Shown: positions 41,348 to 51,382 of the stretch, one piece after another
Layout: each line of letters begins with the position of its first letter
Position numbering within the stretch: the stretch's first letter is position 1
DNA from: Massilia endophytica
Lineage (GTDB): Bacteria; Pseudomonadota; Gammaproteobacteria; Burkholderiales; Burkholderiaceae_D
Direction: 5' to 3'
Length of the DNA: 64,000 nucleotides
Assembly: GCF_021165955.1 (NCBI RefSeq)
Contig: NZ_CP088952.1
Coordinates: 2,294,001 to 2,358,000 of the forward strand
The notes under the pieces: model-generated
What the model was told of the DNA's origin: nothing
What the model saw: the letters and a program-made list of their open reading frames with translations, nothing else
The model's database searches: none
Position numbers and translations under genes: made by a program

Positions 41348-42187
41348 TCAGAGCCGGGCGGCAAGCACCCCGGCGAGCCGGGGCAGGATCTCCTGCGCAG
41401 GCTGGGCCACCTTGAGGGAAATCAGGTCGTCGGCGCGGGTTTTGCCCGCGTTGATGGCGGCTATCGGTTTGCCAGCTTCGGCGGCCAGCCTGCAGAAGCG
41501 GTAGCCGGAGAACACCATCAGCGAAGAACCCACCACCAGCAAGGCGTCCGCCTCCCGCATGGCTTCCAGCGCGGCGGCGGTGCGCTGGGGTGGCACGTTG
41601 TCCCCGAAGAAGACCACGTCCGGCTGCAGCATGCCTGCGCAGCGTTCGCACGCCGGCACGGAGAAGTCGCCCAGGGTCTCCGGCTCGATGGAGGCATCGC
41701 CGTCGGGCAGGGGCTGGGCTGCGGCTTCCAGCATGAAGGGGTTGGCCTGCGCCAACTGCTGCTGGATCTCCGCACGGCGATAGACCGCAGCGCAGTCGAG
41801 GCAGCGCACGAGATGGATGTTGCCGTGCAGCTCGATCAGGCGCTCGCTTCCGGCCCGCTGGTGCAGGCCGTCCACGTTCTGGGTAATGGTGGTGTGCAGG
41901 TGCCCGCCCTGCTCCAGTTCCGCCATGGCATGGTGGCCGGGATTGGGCTGCGCCCCGGCAAGTACGGGCCAGCCCACCATGCTGCGCGCCCAGTAGCGGC
42001 GGCGCACGGCCTCGGAGCGGCGGAATTCCGGGCCCTGGATGGGCGGCTTGCCGCGCCGCACGCCTTCCTCGTCGCGGTAGCCGGGAATGCCGGATGCGGT
42101 GCTGATGCCCGCCCCGGTCAGGGCCAGCACGCGGCGGTGGCGCTGAAGGAAGCCCGCCAGCGCGTCAATGGATTCCGAGTGATTCAT
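41348..42187 (-). CDS. Sir2-family NAD-dependent deacylase
   Basis: A 279-residue sirtuin with the NAD-binding GAGISTASGIPGYRD, TQNVDGLHQRAGS, catalytic His in ELHGNIHLVRC, zinc cysteines CLDC and CERC, and GSSLMVFSGYRF. It removes acyl groups from lysine using NAD+. ATG 42187 is chosen, though an in-frame ATG at 42196 is possible. It is divergent from a TorF porin gene with an 88-bp gap. Confidence 0.92.
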   Translation of the reverse strand: MNHSESIDALAGFLQRHRRVLALTGAGISTASGIPGYRDEEGVRRGKPPIQGPEFRRSEAVRRRYWARSMVGWPVLAGAQPNPGHHAMAELEQGGHLHTTITQNVDGLHQRAGSERLIELHGNIHLVRCLDCAAVYRRAEIQQQLAQANPFMLEAAAQPLPDGDASIEPETLGDFSVPACERCAGMLQPDVVFFGDNVPPQRTAAALEAMREADALLVVGSSLMVFSGYRFCRLAAEAGKPIAAINAGKTRADDLISLKVAQPAQEILPRLAGVLAARL

Positions 42188-42275
42188 GGCCTGCATCGTA
42201 TCACTGCCCGGTGCGTGCCGCCGGCCACCGCGTTCCGCTCAACAGTGCGGCGCCGAACGCTGCTACCATCGCTTC

Positions 42276-42962
42276 ATGTCTCCCCAGCCTCCTCAGCCGA
42301 AACGCCTGTGCGCCCTGCCCGGCCTGCTGCTGCTCGTGCTTGCGGCGCCCGCCTCGGCCCAGCTCTCCGGCAGCGTTTCGGTTGTGACGGATTACCGCTT
42401 CCGGGGCGCGGTGCTGAGCGAGACCGATCCATCCCTTCAGGCGAGCCTTGCCTACGACAGCGGAACCGGCTGGTACACGGGCGCCTTCGCCGCGCAAACC
42501 CGGGTGTCGGACCGCGGCGGCGCCCAGCTGGTGGGCTATGCGGGCTATGCGAGGCGCATGGATTCCGGACTGAGCTGGGATGCCGGCGTCAGCGCCACCC
42601 GTCTTACCCAATCCGCCAGCAGCTACGCCGAGGCCTACATCGGCCTCAGCGGTGAACAGCTCAGCGCGCGCCTGAGCTACGCTCCCCACTACCTGGGCCG
42701 TTCCCTGCAGACGGTCTACGCTGAAGTGAATGCGGTGCAGCCGCTGGAAGGCGGGCTTTCACTGTTTGCCCATGCCGGTTTGCTGCATGGCATTTCGGGC
42801 CAGGCCTTCCGCCAGCGCGCCGACCTGCGCCTGGGCGCCGCCGCCCGCCTCGGCGACGCCACGCTTCAGCTCTGGTACGAACGCAGTTCGCGCCGCAGCC
42901 GCTACGGCGAGGAAAGCTATTCCCCTCACGCTCTCGTGCTCGGCGCCCGCTACGATTTCTGA
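42276..42962 (+). CDS. TorF-family outer-membrane protein
   Basis: A 228-residue exported protein (signal peptide to PASAQ) with the family start LSGSVSVVTDYRFRGAVLSETDPSLQ, kept here to LSGSVSVVTDYRFRG, repeated beta-strands and a C-terminal LGARYDF with terminal Phe. It is a putative small barrel porin. No clear ribosome site is seen before the ATG; it is chosen to fit the signal peptide. Confidence 0.85.
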   Translation: MSPQPPQPKRLCALPGLLLLVLAAPASAQLSGSVSVVTDYRFRGAVLSETDPSLQASLAYDSGTGWYTGAFAAQTRVSDRGGAQLVGYAGYARRMDSGLSWDAGVSATRLTQSASSYAEAYIGLSGEQLSARLSYAPHYLGRSLQTVYAEVNAVQPLEGGLSLFAHAGLLHGISGQAFRQRADLRLGAAARLGDATLQLWYERSSRRSRYGEESYSPHALVLGARYDF

Positions 42963-43035
42963 GTCCGCATGAACCATTTGCCGCGGGTGGGGAATTCACA
43001 GTTTCCCTCAACCCGACCGGCAAGGAGAATCAATC

Positions 43036-44169
43036 ATGGACTCGCAACGCAGGGCATCGCTCGGCCTGATGGGCCGGATGTGCCTGGCAGGTATGGCCGC
43101 CGCTGCAACGATGCTGCTGGCGAGCTGCGGTGGAGGCGGTTCGGACACGCCCATGGCCAGCCCCATGCCGCCGGCCCCGCCGCCTCCCGTCGTCACCCGT
43201 TTCGCCGTCACCAGCCTGGTGTCGGACTACAACGGCATTTCCGCCGCGCACACGGACCCGAACCTCGTCAACGCCTGGGGCATCGCCTTCAATCCGCAAG
43301 GTTTCGTCTGGGTCCCGGCCGCCGGCACGGACAAATCCACATTGTACGACGGCAACGGCGTGCCGCAGACGCTGGTGGTGGGAACGCCGCCGGAACCGAC
43401 CGGCATCGTCTTCAACAGCACGCAGGACTTCAAGGTGGTGCAGAACGGCGTCACGGCCGCCAGCCCCTTCATCTTCTCGACCGAGAGCGGGCGCATTGCG
43501 GGCTGGGCGCCGTCGGTCAACCGCACCCTGGCGCTGGAGGCCTACAACGGCAGCGCGGAGAACAAGGTGTACAAGGGACTCGCCATCGGCAGCAGCGGCG
43601 GCGCGAACTACCTGTACGCCACGGACTTCCACAACAATCGTATCGACGTCTTCGACGCCAGCTTCCAGCCCGTTACGCTGGCAGGCGGCTTCCGCGACAG
43701 CGGCATTCCGGCGGGCTATGGCCCCTTCGGCATCCAGGCCATCGGGGACAAGCTGTACGTGACTTACGCACGGCACCAGGCCAGCGGCGACGACGATGAG
43801 AAAGGCGCCGGTTTCGGCTATGTGTCGGTGTACGACATGGCGGGGAATCTCCAGCGCCACCTGGTAAGCGCAGGCGCCCTGAATGCGCCGTGGGGGCTGG
43901 CCATGGCGCCCGCCAACTTCGGCAGCTTCAGCGGCAAGCTGCTGGTGGCGAACTTCGGCGACGGCAAGATCAACGCCTATGACCCCAACACTGGCGACTG
44001 GCTCGGCGTGCTCACGAAGGCGGATGGATCGGCCATCGTGATCGACGGCCTGTGGGGCATCGCTTTCGGCAACGGACTCAATGCCCAGCCCACCAATACC
44101 CTGTTCTTCACGGCCGGGCCATCCGATGAAGCGCACGGCCAGTACGGCCGCCTGGACATGGCGCCTTAA
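43036..44169 (+). CDS. TIGR03118-family lipoprotein
   Basis: A 377-residue protein with a lipobox-like LLASCGGGG, a Pro-rich linker, and a propeller-like domain: LVNAWGIAFNPQGFVWV, FIFSTESGRIAGWAP, YLYATDFHNNRIDVFD, NAPWGLAMAPANFG and LWGIAFGNG. The conserved family has no assigned function; the repeats suggest ligand binding at the cell surface. AAGGAG precedes the ATG. The stop overlaps the convergent downstream gene by 4 nt. Confidence 0.87.
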   Translation: MDSQRRASLGLMGRMCLAGMAAAATMLLASCGGGGSDTPMASPMPPAPPPPVVTRFAVTSLVSDYNGISAAHTDPNLVNAWGIAFNPQGFVWVPAAGTDKSTLYDGNGVPQTLVVGTPPEPTGIVFNSTQDFKVVQNGVTAASPFIFSTESGRIAGWAPSVNRTLALEAYNGSAENKVYKGLAIGSSGGANYLYATDFHNNRIDVFDASFQPVTLAGGFRDSGIPAGYGPFGIQAIGDKLYVTYARHQASGDDDEKGAGFGYVSVYDMAGNLQRHLVSAGALNAPWGLAMAPANFGSFSGKLLVANFGDGKINAYDPNTGDWLGVLTKADGSAIVIDGLWGIAFGNGLNAQPTNTLFFTAGPSDEAHGQYGRLDMAP

Positions 44170-45293
44170 CGGTCGCGGTAGCGCAGGGTGTTGATCAGCG
44201 TGTTGGTGAGGTCGATGTCGGCCAGGGCCTCGCCCGACACACGCAGGTAGCTGCGCTCGCGGATGCGCAGGAGCTCCTCCATCAGCTGCTCTTTGGGCAG
44301 CATGGATTGCACCAGGTCCGCGGGCTGAACGTCCTGGTAGCGGCCGTAGTTGGCGTAAATGTCCGCCAGGGCGGCGCGTGCGCTGGCTTCGTCCAAGCGG
44401 GGCTGCCTGCGCTGCGCTGCGCCCGCCTGCGGCGATTCGCGAAGCTGGTCTGCCAGGGCTTCGAAGGTGGCGGCGCGCGCCTGCGCCCGCAGTTCCAGGG
44501 CGAGGTCGCGCTGCTTGCCCTGCAGCTTGCGCGGGTCCAGCTTTTCCAGCTCGGCGCGGCCTTCCACGCCGCCTGCGCGCAGCATGAAGGTGGCGGCACG
44601 GGCAAAGATGTCTGCATCGTCGGAGGCCAGCAGGGCCGACACGGAGGGCACGCTTTCCGGCGAGCCTACCCACATCAGTATTTCGAGCACGCGCTTGGCT
44701 ACCGCCTCGTCGCGCAGCAGGCCGCGCAGATGGCGCTCCGCCACCGCGCCGAACGGCCCGTAGAGATAGATGCAGACAGAGGTTTCATCGACGGTGTAGC
44801 CGTGCTGCGGCACGAACACCGTGACGCTCTTGCGCAGGAAGGCGCGGTCGATGAGCGGGAGCAGGCGCGCGTCCTTGTCCTGCGCGGCGGCGTGCGCGAA
44901 GCGGAAAAGCTGCTGGCTCTGGGCCGCTATCGCGGAAGATTCGGGGTCGATGGCAAGCAAGGCCTGCGTGGACAGGGCCTTGTCCGAAGGCTCGCCCTGG
45001 GCGCGGAGGAAGTAGCCCACGTCCAGCAGCATCAGCTGATTGGGCTTTGCCTTGCGCAGCTCGGCGGCGAGCTGGCTGCGCAACACGGGGAGAGCCGACG
45101 CCTTGTTGTCGCCGAAGTAGCGCCAGATATTGTCCAGCTGGCGGCGCTGCTCGGCGGCGGCCTTCTCGTCCGGCGCAGCCTGCATGGCGCGCATCTCGTT
45201 CAGGCGCGCGGCGGTATCCTGCTCGGCGGCCAGCGCGGCGGACATCGCCAGCGCAAGCACGGAAGCGCGGAGCGCCGTTTGTACTGCTTTCAT
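44166..45293 (-). CDS. exported helical-repeat (HEAT-like) protein of unknown function
   Basis: A 375-residue protein with a signal peptide (MSAALAA) and mostly alpha-helical content. Repeated helix pairs such as HLRGLLRDEAVAKRVLEILM and SVPSVSALLASDDADIFARAA resemble HEAT/PBS repeats, which bind partner proteins. No enzymatic motif is visible. AAGGA precedes the ATG. It is the last gene of the nfeD-SPFH operon, 13 nt after the DUF4259 gene. Confidence 0.72.
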   Translation of the reverse strand: MKAVQTALRASVLALAMSAALAAEQDTAARLNEMRAMQAAPDEKAAAEQRRQLDNIWRYFGDNKASALPVLRSQLAAELRKAKPNQLMLLDVGYFLRAQGEPSDKALSTQALLAIDPESSAIAAQSQQLFRFAHAAAQDKDARLLPLIDRAFLRKSVTVFVPQHGYTVDETSVCIYLYGPFGAVAERHLRGLLRDEAVAKRVLEILMWVGSPESVPSVSALLASDDADIFARAATFMLRAGGVEGRAELEKLDPRKLQGKQRDLALELRAQARAATFEALADQLRESPQAGAAQRRQPRLDEASARAALADIYANYGRYQDVQPADLVQSMLPKEQLMEELLRIRERSYLRVSGEALADIDLTNTLINTLRYRDR

Positions 45294-45306
45294 TTCTTTT
45301 CCTTGC

Positions 45307-45726
45307 TCAAGCCTGCATGCGCGCGCGCAGCGCTTCCACGTCCGCGCGCCATGCCTCGTAATGCTCGCTATCCTGCCACAGCTCGCGCAGTTCGGAGCGC
45401 CCGGATAGCACCAGCTCCAGCACGCGCAGCGCCTTCTCGTGCAGGTCCGTGCGCAGCTTGAACTTGGGCTGCACGGCGGCCACCCATTCGTCCACCGCTT
45501 CAGAGTCCTCGTCCTGCAAGCCCGCCCTGCCCTCCAGCCGCGCCAGCGTTTCGACGGCGGCGAGGGCTTCCGCGCCGAAGGGCGCCTCCAGCTGGCCTGC
45601 CTCGCCCGCGCTCAGCGCGTTGTCCAGCGTGTCGGCGATGAAGTAGAGATCGTGCGACTCCTGCAGGTCCTCCGCCCAGTCCTGGGCGAAGTCGTTGCCG
45701 AAGACGGCGGTGGACCATGTACCCAT
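45307..45726 (-). CDS. DUF4259-domain protein
   Basis: A 139-residue cytoplasmic protein starting MGTWSTAVFGNDFAQDWAED, the DUF4259 pattern, with acidic helices after it. Function unknown. It starts 3 nt after the SPFH gene stop, so it is co-translated with a membrane scaffold gene. Confidence 0.85.
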   Translation of the reverse strand: MGTWSTAVFGNDFAQDWAEDLQESHDLYFIADTLDNALSAGEAGQLEAPFGAEALAAVETLARLEGRAGLQDEDSEAVDEWVAAVQPKFKLRTDLHEKALRVLELVLSGRSELRELWQDSEHYEAWRADVEALRARMQA

Positions 45727-45729
45727 GCC

Positions 45730-46680
45730 TCAGACTCCCGGACGCACGACGCTGCCGCTGGTCTTCTGCGTCTTCACCACCTGCATTGCCGTGGCAATGA
45801 GGCCGCTCATGTCGCCCAGGTTGGCAGGCACGATGAGCGAGTTGCTGGTCTTGGCCAGCTGGCCGAAGGCGTCCACGTACTGCTGGGCGACCTTCAGGTT
45901 CACGGCTTCCTCGCCTCCCGGCTCGCGGATGGAGGCGCCCACCTGGCGCAGCGCGGTGGCGGTTGCATCGGCGATGGCGACGATGGCGGCCGCCTCGCCC
46001 TGGGCGCGGTTGATGGCGGCCTGCTTCTCGCCCTCGGAGCGGGCAATGGCGGCCTCGCGTTCGCCGGTGGCGATGTTGATCTGTTCCTGCTTGCGGCCTT
46101 CGGAAGCAGCGATCAGGGCGCGCTTGCCCCGCTCGGCGGTGATCTGGGCCTGCATGGCGTGCAGGATCTCGTTCGGCGGCGTAAGGTCCTTGATCTCGTA
46201 GCGCAGCACCTTCACGCCCCAGTTGGCGGCCGATTCATCGATGGCGTTCACCACGGCGGCGTTGATGTGGTCGCGCTCCTCGAAGGTCTTGTCCAGCTCC
46301 ATGCGGCCGATGACGGAGCGCAGCGTGGTCTGGGCCAGCTGGGTGATGGCGGCGATGTAGTTGGACGAGCCGTAGGAGGCGCGCATCGCATCCGTGACCT
46401 GGAAGTAGAGAATGCCGTCCACCTGCAGCTGGGTGTTGTCCTTGGTGATGCAGACCTGGGACGGCACGTCCAGCGGAATCTCCTTCAGCACGTGCTTGTA
46501 GGCGATGCGGTCGATGAAGGGCACCACGATATTCAGGCCGGGGCCCAGCGTGGCGTGGTATTTACCGAGGCGCTCCACAACCCATGCGTGCTGCTGGGGC
46601 ACCACGTTGATGGTCTTGAAGACGAAGACCAGCGCGACGATGAAGATGATGAGGGTGACGCTGCCGAAACCGAATTCCAT
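45730..46680 (-). CDS. SPFH-domain membrane scaffold (paraslipin/QmcA-like)
   Basis: A 316-residue protein with one N-terminal membrane segment (VTLIIFIVALVFVFKTINV), the SPFH/band-7 domain (VVPQQHAWVVERLGKYHATL; FRVTD-like FQVTDAMRASYGSSNYIAA; LRSVIGRMELDKTFEERDHI) and a long coiled-coil rich in A, E and R (about 175-245). Such proteins form large inner-membrane rings linked to quality control and lipid domains. The partner NfeD gene is directly upstream, the conserved pairing of this family. Confidence 0.94.
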   Translation of the reverse strand: MEFGFGSVTLIIFIVALVFVFKTINVVPQQHAWVVERLGKYHATLGPGLNIVVPFIDRIAYKHVLKEIPLDVPSQVCITKDNTQLQVDGILYFQVTDAMRASYGSSNYIAAITQLAQTTLRSVIGRMELDKTFEERDHINAAVVNAIDESAANWGVKVLRYEIKDLTPPNEILHAMQAQITAERGKRALIAASEGRKQEQINIATGEREAAIARSEGEKQAAINRAQGEAAAIVAIADATATALRQVGASIREPGGEEAVNLKVAQQYVDAFGQLAKTSNSLIVPANLGDMSGLIATAMQVVKTQKTSGSVVRPGV

Positions 46681-46708
46681 ATTGTTGTTCTCCCTAGTGC
46701 GGTTGCTG

Positions 46709-47128
46709 TCAGGCGCCGACGATCAGGCGGCTGCCCCTTACTTCGACGATGCGGAACACGCCGGGCACAGGCGCTGCGTTGGGAGCCAGCTCCACGTCCC
46801 ACATCGCGCCGCGGTACATGACGCGCGCCGTGCCATCCTGCCAGGCCGGCACGTTGATGCTCTGCCCCACATCCATATTGATATTGGGATCGCTCGCCGC
46901 ATCCTGCTTTTCGGTCCTGCCGTAGCGGCTGCGGCGCAGCAGCACGGTGGCCACGATGCCCACCACGGCCGCCGCCAGCATCTGTCCCGGCAGGTCGACC
47001 CGCATGAAGGCCAGCAACGCGCCGGCCAGCAGCCCGATCGCGATCATGAGCAGATAGAAGGTGCCCGTGAACAGTTCGAGCCCCACCACCACGCCCGCCG
47101 CGATCAGCCACATGATCCAGTCAGCCAT
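46709..47128 (-). CDS. NfeD-family membrane protein
   Basis: A 139-residue protein with two or three membrane segments (IMWLIAAGVVVGLELFTGTF; MIAIGLLAGALLAFM; LAAAVVGIVATVLL) and a C-terminal OB-like beta domain (GTARVMYRGAMWDVELAPN). It lacks the protease domain of long NfeD forms. It pairs with the SPFH gene 28 nt downstream. Confidence 0.92.
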   Translation of the reverse strand: MADWIMWLIAAGVVVGLELFTGTFYLLMIAIGLLAGALLAFMRVDLPGQMLAAAVVGIVATVLLRRSRYGRTEKQDAASDPNINMDVGQSINVPAWQDGTARVMYRGAMWDVELAPNAAPVPGVFRIVEVRGSRLIVGA

Positions 47129-47151
47129 TCTTCAGTCTCCTCTCAAGTAAA

Positions 47152-47188
47152 AAAACCCTCGCAGCCCTGTGCGGGAAGCGAGGGTTTT
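47152..47188 (-). terminator. intrinsic terminator of ppsA
   Basis: An 11-bp stem (AAAACCCTCGC with GCGAGGGTTTT) and a 15-nt loop lie between the ppsA stop and the nfeD start. On the minus strand the stem is followed by a run of seven T residues. Confidence 0.85.
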
Positions 47189-47228
47189 CGTAACGATAGA
47201 AGAAAATTCCACCGTTGTGTTGCTTTTT

Positions 47229-49667
<2,439 letters not shown>

Positions 49668-49812
49668 AATGACACCCTTACTGATGATAGAAATCTTTGC
49701 GTAGGGCATGCTCGACTTGTTTCTTGTTATTCTGAGCGTCGTACAGCACAATCTTACCGTTGCGGCCATTTTACAGCCTGCGGCGCAAATTGACGATTCA
49801 CAATCCCTACGC
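49668..49812. promoter_or_regulatory. ppsA/ppsR divergent promoter region
   Basis: A 145-bp gap flanked by an 8-bp inverted pair, GCGTAGGG at 49699-49706 and CCCTACGC at 49805-49812; the second arm abuts the ppsR start. The pair could be a shared operator or chance. Confidence 0.4.
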
Positions 49813-50661
49813 ATGAATACTGAGCAACGTCCCCCCCTGCCCGCCTCGGCCCGTACCGTCTTCTTCGTTTCCGATGGAACGGGCATTACCGCCGAGACTT
49901 TCGGCCACTCCGTGCTGACCCAGTTCGAGATGCGCTTCCGCCAGATCCGGCTACCCTTCATCGACACGGTGGACAAGGCCCACGAGGCGGCGCGCAAGAT
50001 CAACGAGGCGGCGGCGGCCGACGGCCAGCGGCCCATCATCTTCTCCACCCTGGTGAAAACCGAGCTTTCCAGCGTGATCCGCAAGTGCACGGGCCTGCAC
50101 ATGGACCTGTTCCAGAGCTTCGTGGCGCCGCTGGAGCAGGAATTGGGCGTGAAATCGACCCACACCATCGGCCGCTCGCACAATATCGTGGATTCGGAGG
50201 AGTACAAGAACCGCATCGAGGCCATCAACTTCTCGCTGGCGCACGACGACGGGCAGTCGCACAAGAACCTGTCGGAGGCCGACGTGATCCTGGTGGGCGT
50301 GTCCCGCTCGGGCAAGACGCCTACGTCGCTTTATCTGGCCATGCAGTACGGGATCAAGGCCGCGAACTACCCGCTGATTCCGGACGATTTCGAGCGCCGC
50401 AGGCTGCCATCGGCCCTGTATGAGTTCAAGCACAAGATCTTCGGGCTCACGATCACGCCCGAGCGCCTGTCCGAAATCCGCAACGAGCGGCGCGCGGGCA
50501 GCAAATACGCGTCCATCGAAAACTGCCGCTACGAGGTGAACGAGGCGGAGATGATGATGAAGCGCGAAGGCATCCGCTGGCTCTCCTCCACCACCAAATC
50601 CATCGAAGAGATCTCCACCACGATCCTGCAGGAGATCAAGCCCAACCGCCGGGAATACTGA
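49813..50661 (+). CDS. ppsR: PEP synthase regulatory kinase/pyrophosphorylase
   Basis: A 282-residue DUF299-family bifunctional enzyme that inactivates PpsA by ADP-dependent threonine phosphorylation and reactivates it by Pi-dependent removal. Seen are FFVSDGTGITAETFGHSVL, the P-loop GVSRSGKTPTSLYLA (about 161-175) and YPLIPDDFERRRLP. ATG 49813 matches the family start, although it has no ribosome site; the open frame extends upstream to an ATG at 49708. Divergent from ppsA. Confidence 0.95.
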   Translation: MNTEQRPPLPASARTVFFVSDGTGITAETFGHSVLTQFEMRFRQIRLPFIDTVDKAHEAARKINEAAAADGQRPIIFSTLVKTELSSVIRKCTGLHMDLFQSFVAPLEQELGVKSTHTIGRSHNIVDSEEYKNRIEAINFSLAHDDGQSHKNLSEADVILVGVSRSGKTPTSLYLAMQYGIKAANYPLIPDDFERRRLPSALYEFKHKIFGLTITPERLSEIRNERRAGSKYASIENCRYEVNEAEMMMKREGIRWLSSTTKSIEEISTTILQEIKPNRREY

Positions 50662-50663
50662 TT

Positions 50664-50694
50664 CGGCTGAGTTTGAGCGGCATCATCTCAGCCG
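50664..50694 (+). terminator. possible terminator hairpin after ppsR
   Basis: CGGCTGAG at 50664-50671 pairs with CTCAGCCG at 50687-50694 across a 15-nt loop just after the ppsR stop. No T-tract follows, so it is a weak call. Confidence 0.4.
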
Positions 50695-50778
50695 CGCGCC
50701 GCGGTGTTATCTAATGTGCAATACTGCCCCTGAGCTTGCCGGAACCGTTTCCGGCATGGCAAACGGAACGGAGCTGCC

Positions 50779-51375
50779 ATGGAACACCTCAACTACACCC
50801 TTTTTACCCTGATCAACGCTCCGGCCGATCCTTCGCAATCGATGCTGTGGCTGGCGAAACTGTTCGGGATCTATGCCATCTACGCGGTGCCGGCGCTGAT
50901 TGCCGTCGGCTGGCTGCGCGGCAGCGACGAGCGGCGCAAGGCCATGCTGATGGCGACGGCGGCTGCCGTGGTGGGGCTGTGCATCTCGAACGCCATCGGC
51001 CAGCTCTGGCCCCATCCGCGTCCCTTCGTGATCTCCCTGGGCCACACGCTCATGCACCATGATGCGGATGCGTCCTTCCCCAGCGACCACCTCACCCTGC
51101 TCTGGTCCGTGGCCTTTGCCCTCACGATCCGCAATCCGGGCTCGATGGCGAATATCGCGCTCGTGCTGCTCGGGTTCCCGGTCGCCTGGGCGCGCATCTA
51201 CCTTGGCGTGCACTACCCGCTGGACATGGTGGGCGCGGCGCTCGTGGCCTCCGCGAGCGCCGCGCTGACGGCAAGCTGCGCGCCATGGTTCCTGCCAACG
51301 GTCTTCCAGCTGGCGACGCGGGTGCACCGCCATCTGTTCGCACGGTTGATCCGCTCCGGCTGGGTACAGCCCTGA
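50779..51375 (+). CDS. PAP2-family phosphatase (undecaprenyl-diphosphatase, BcrC-like)
   Basis: A 198-residue membrane protein with about five hydrophobic segments and the three PAP2 motifs: LWPHPRPF, SFPSDHLTLLWS and RIYLGVHYPLDMVGA. BcrC-type enzymes recycle the lipid carrier for peptidoglycan by removing a phosphate from undecaprenyl diphosphate at the outer face of the membrane. GGAG lies 5 nt before the ATG. Convergent with the patatin gene. Confidence 0.9.
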   Translation: MEHLNYTLFTLINAPADPSQSMLWLAKLFGIYAIYAVPALIAVGWLRGSDERRKAMLMATAAAVVGLCISNAIGQLWPHPRPFVISLGHTLMHHDADASFPSDHLTLLWSVAFALTIRNPGSMANIALVLLGFPVAWARIYLGVHYPLDMVGAALVASASAALTASCAPWFLPTVFQLATRVHRHLFARLIRSGWVQP

Positions 51376-51382
51376 CGTTTGC

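Noticed and set aside
49708..49812. Longer N-terminus for PpsR from ATG 49708
   Set aside because: The extra residues do not resemble the family and cover the divergent promoter region.
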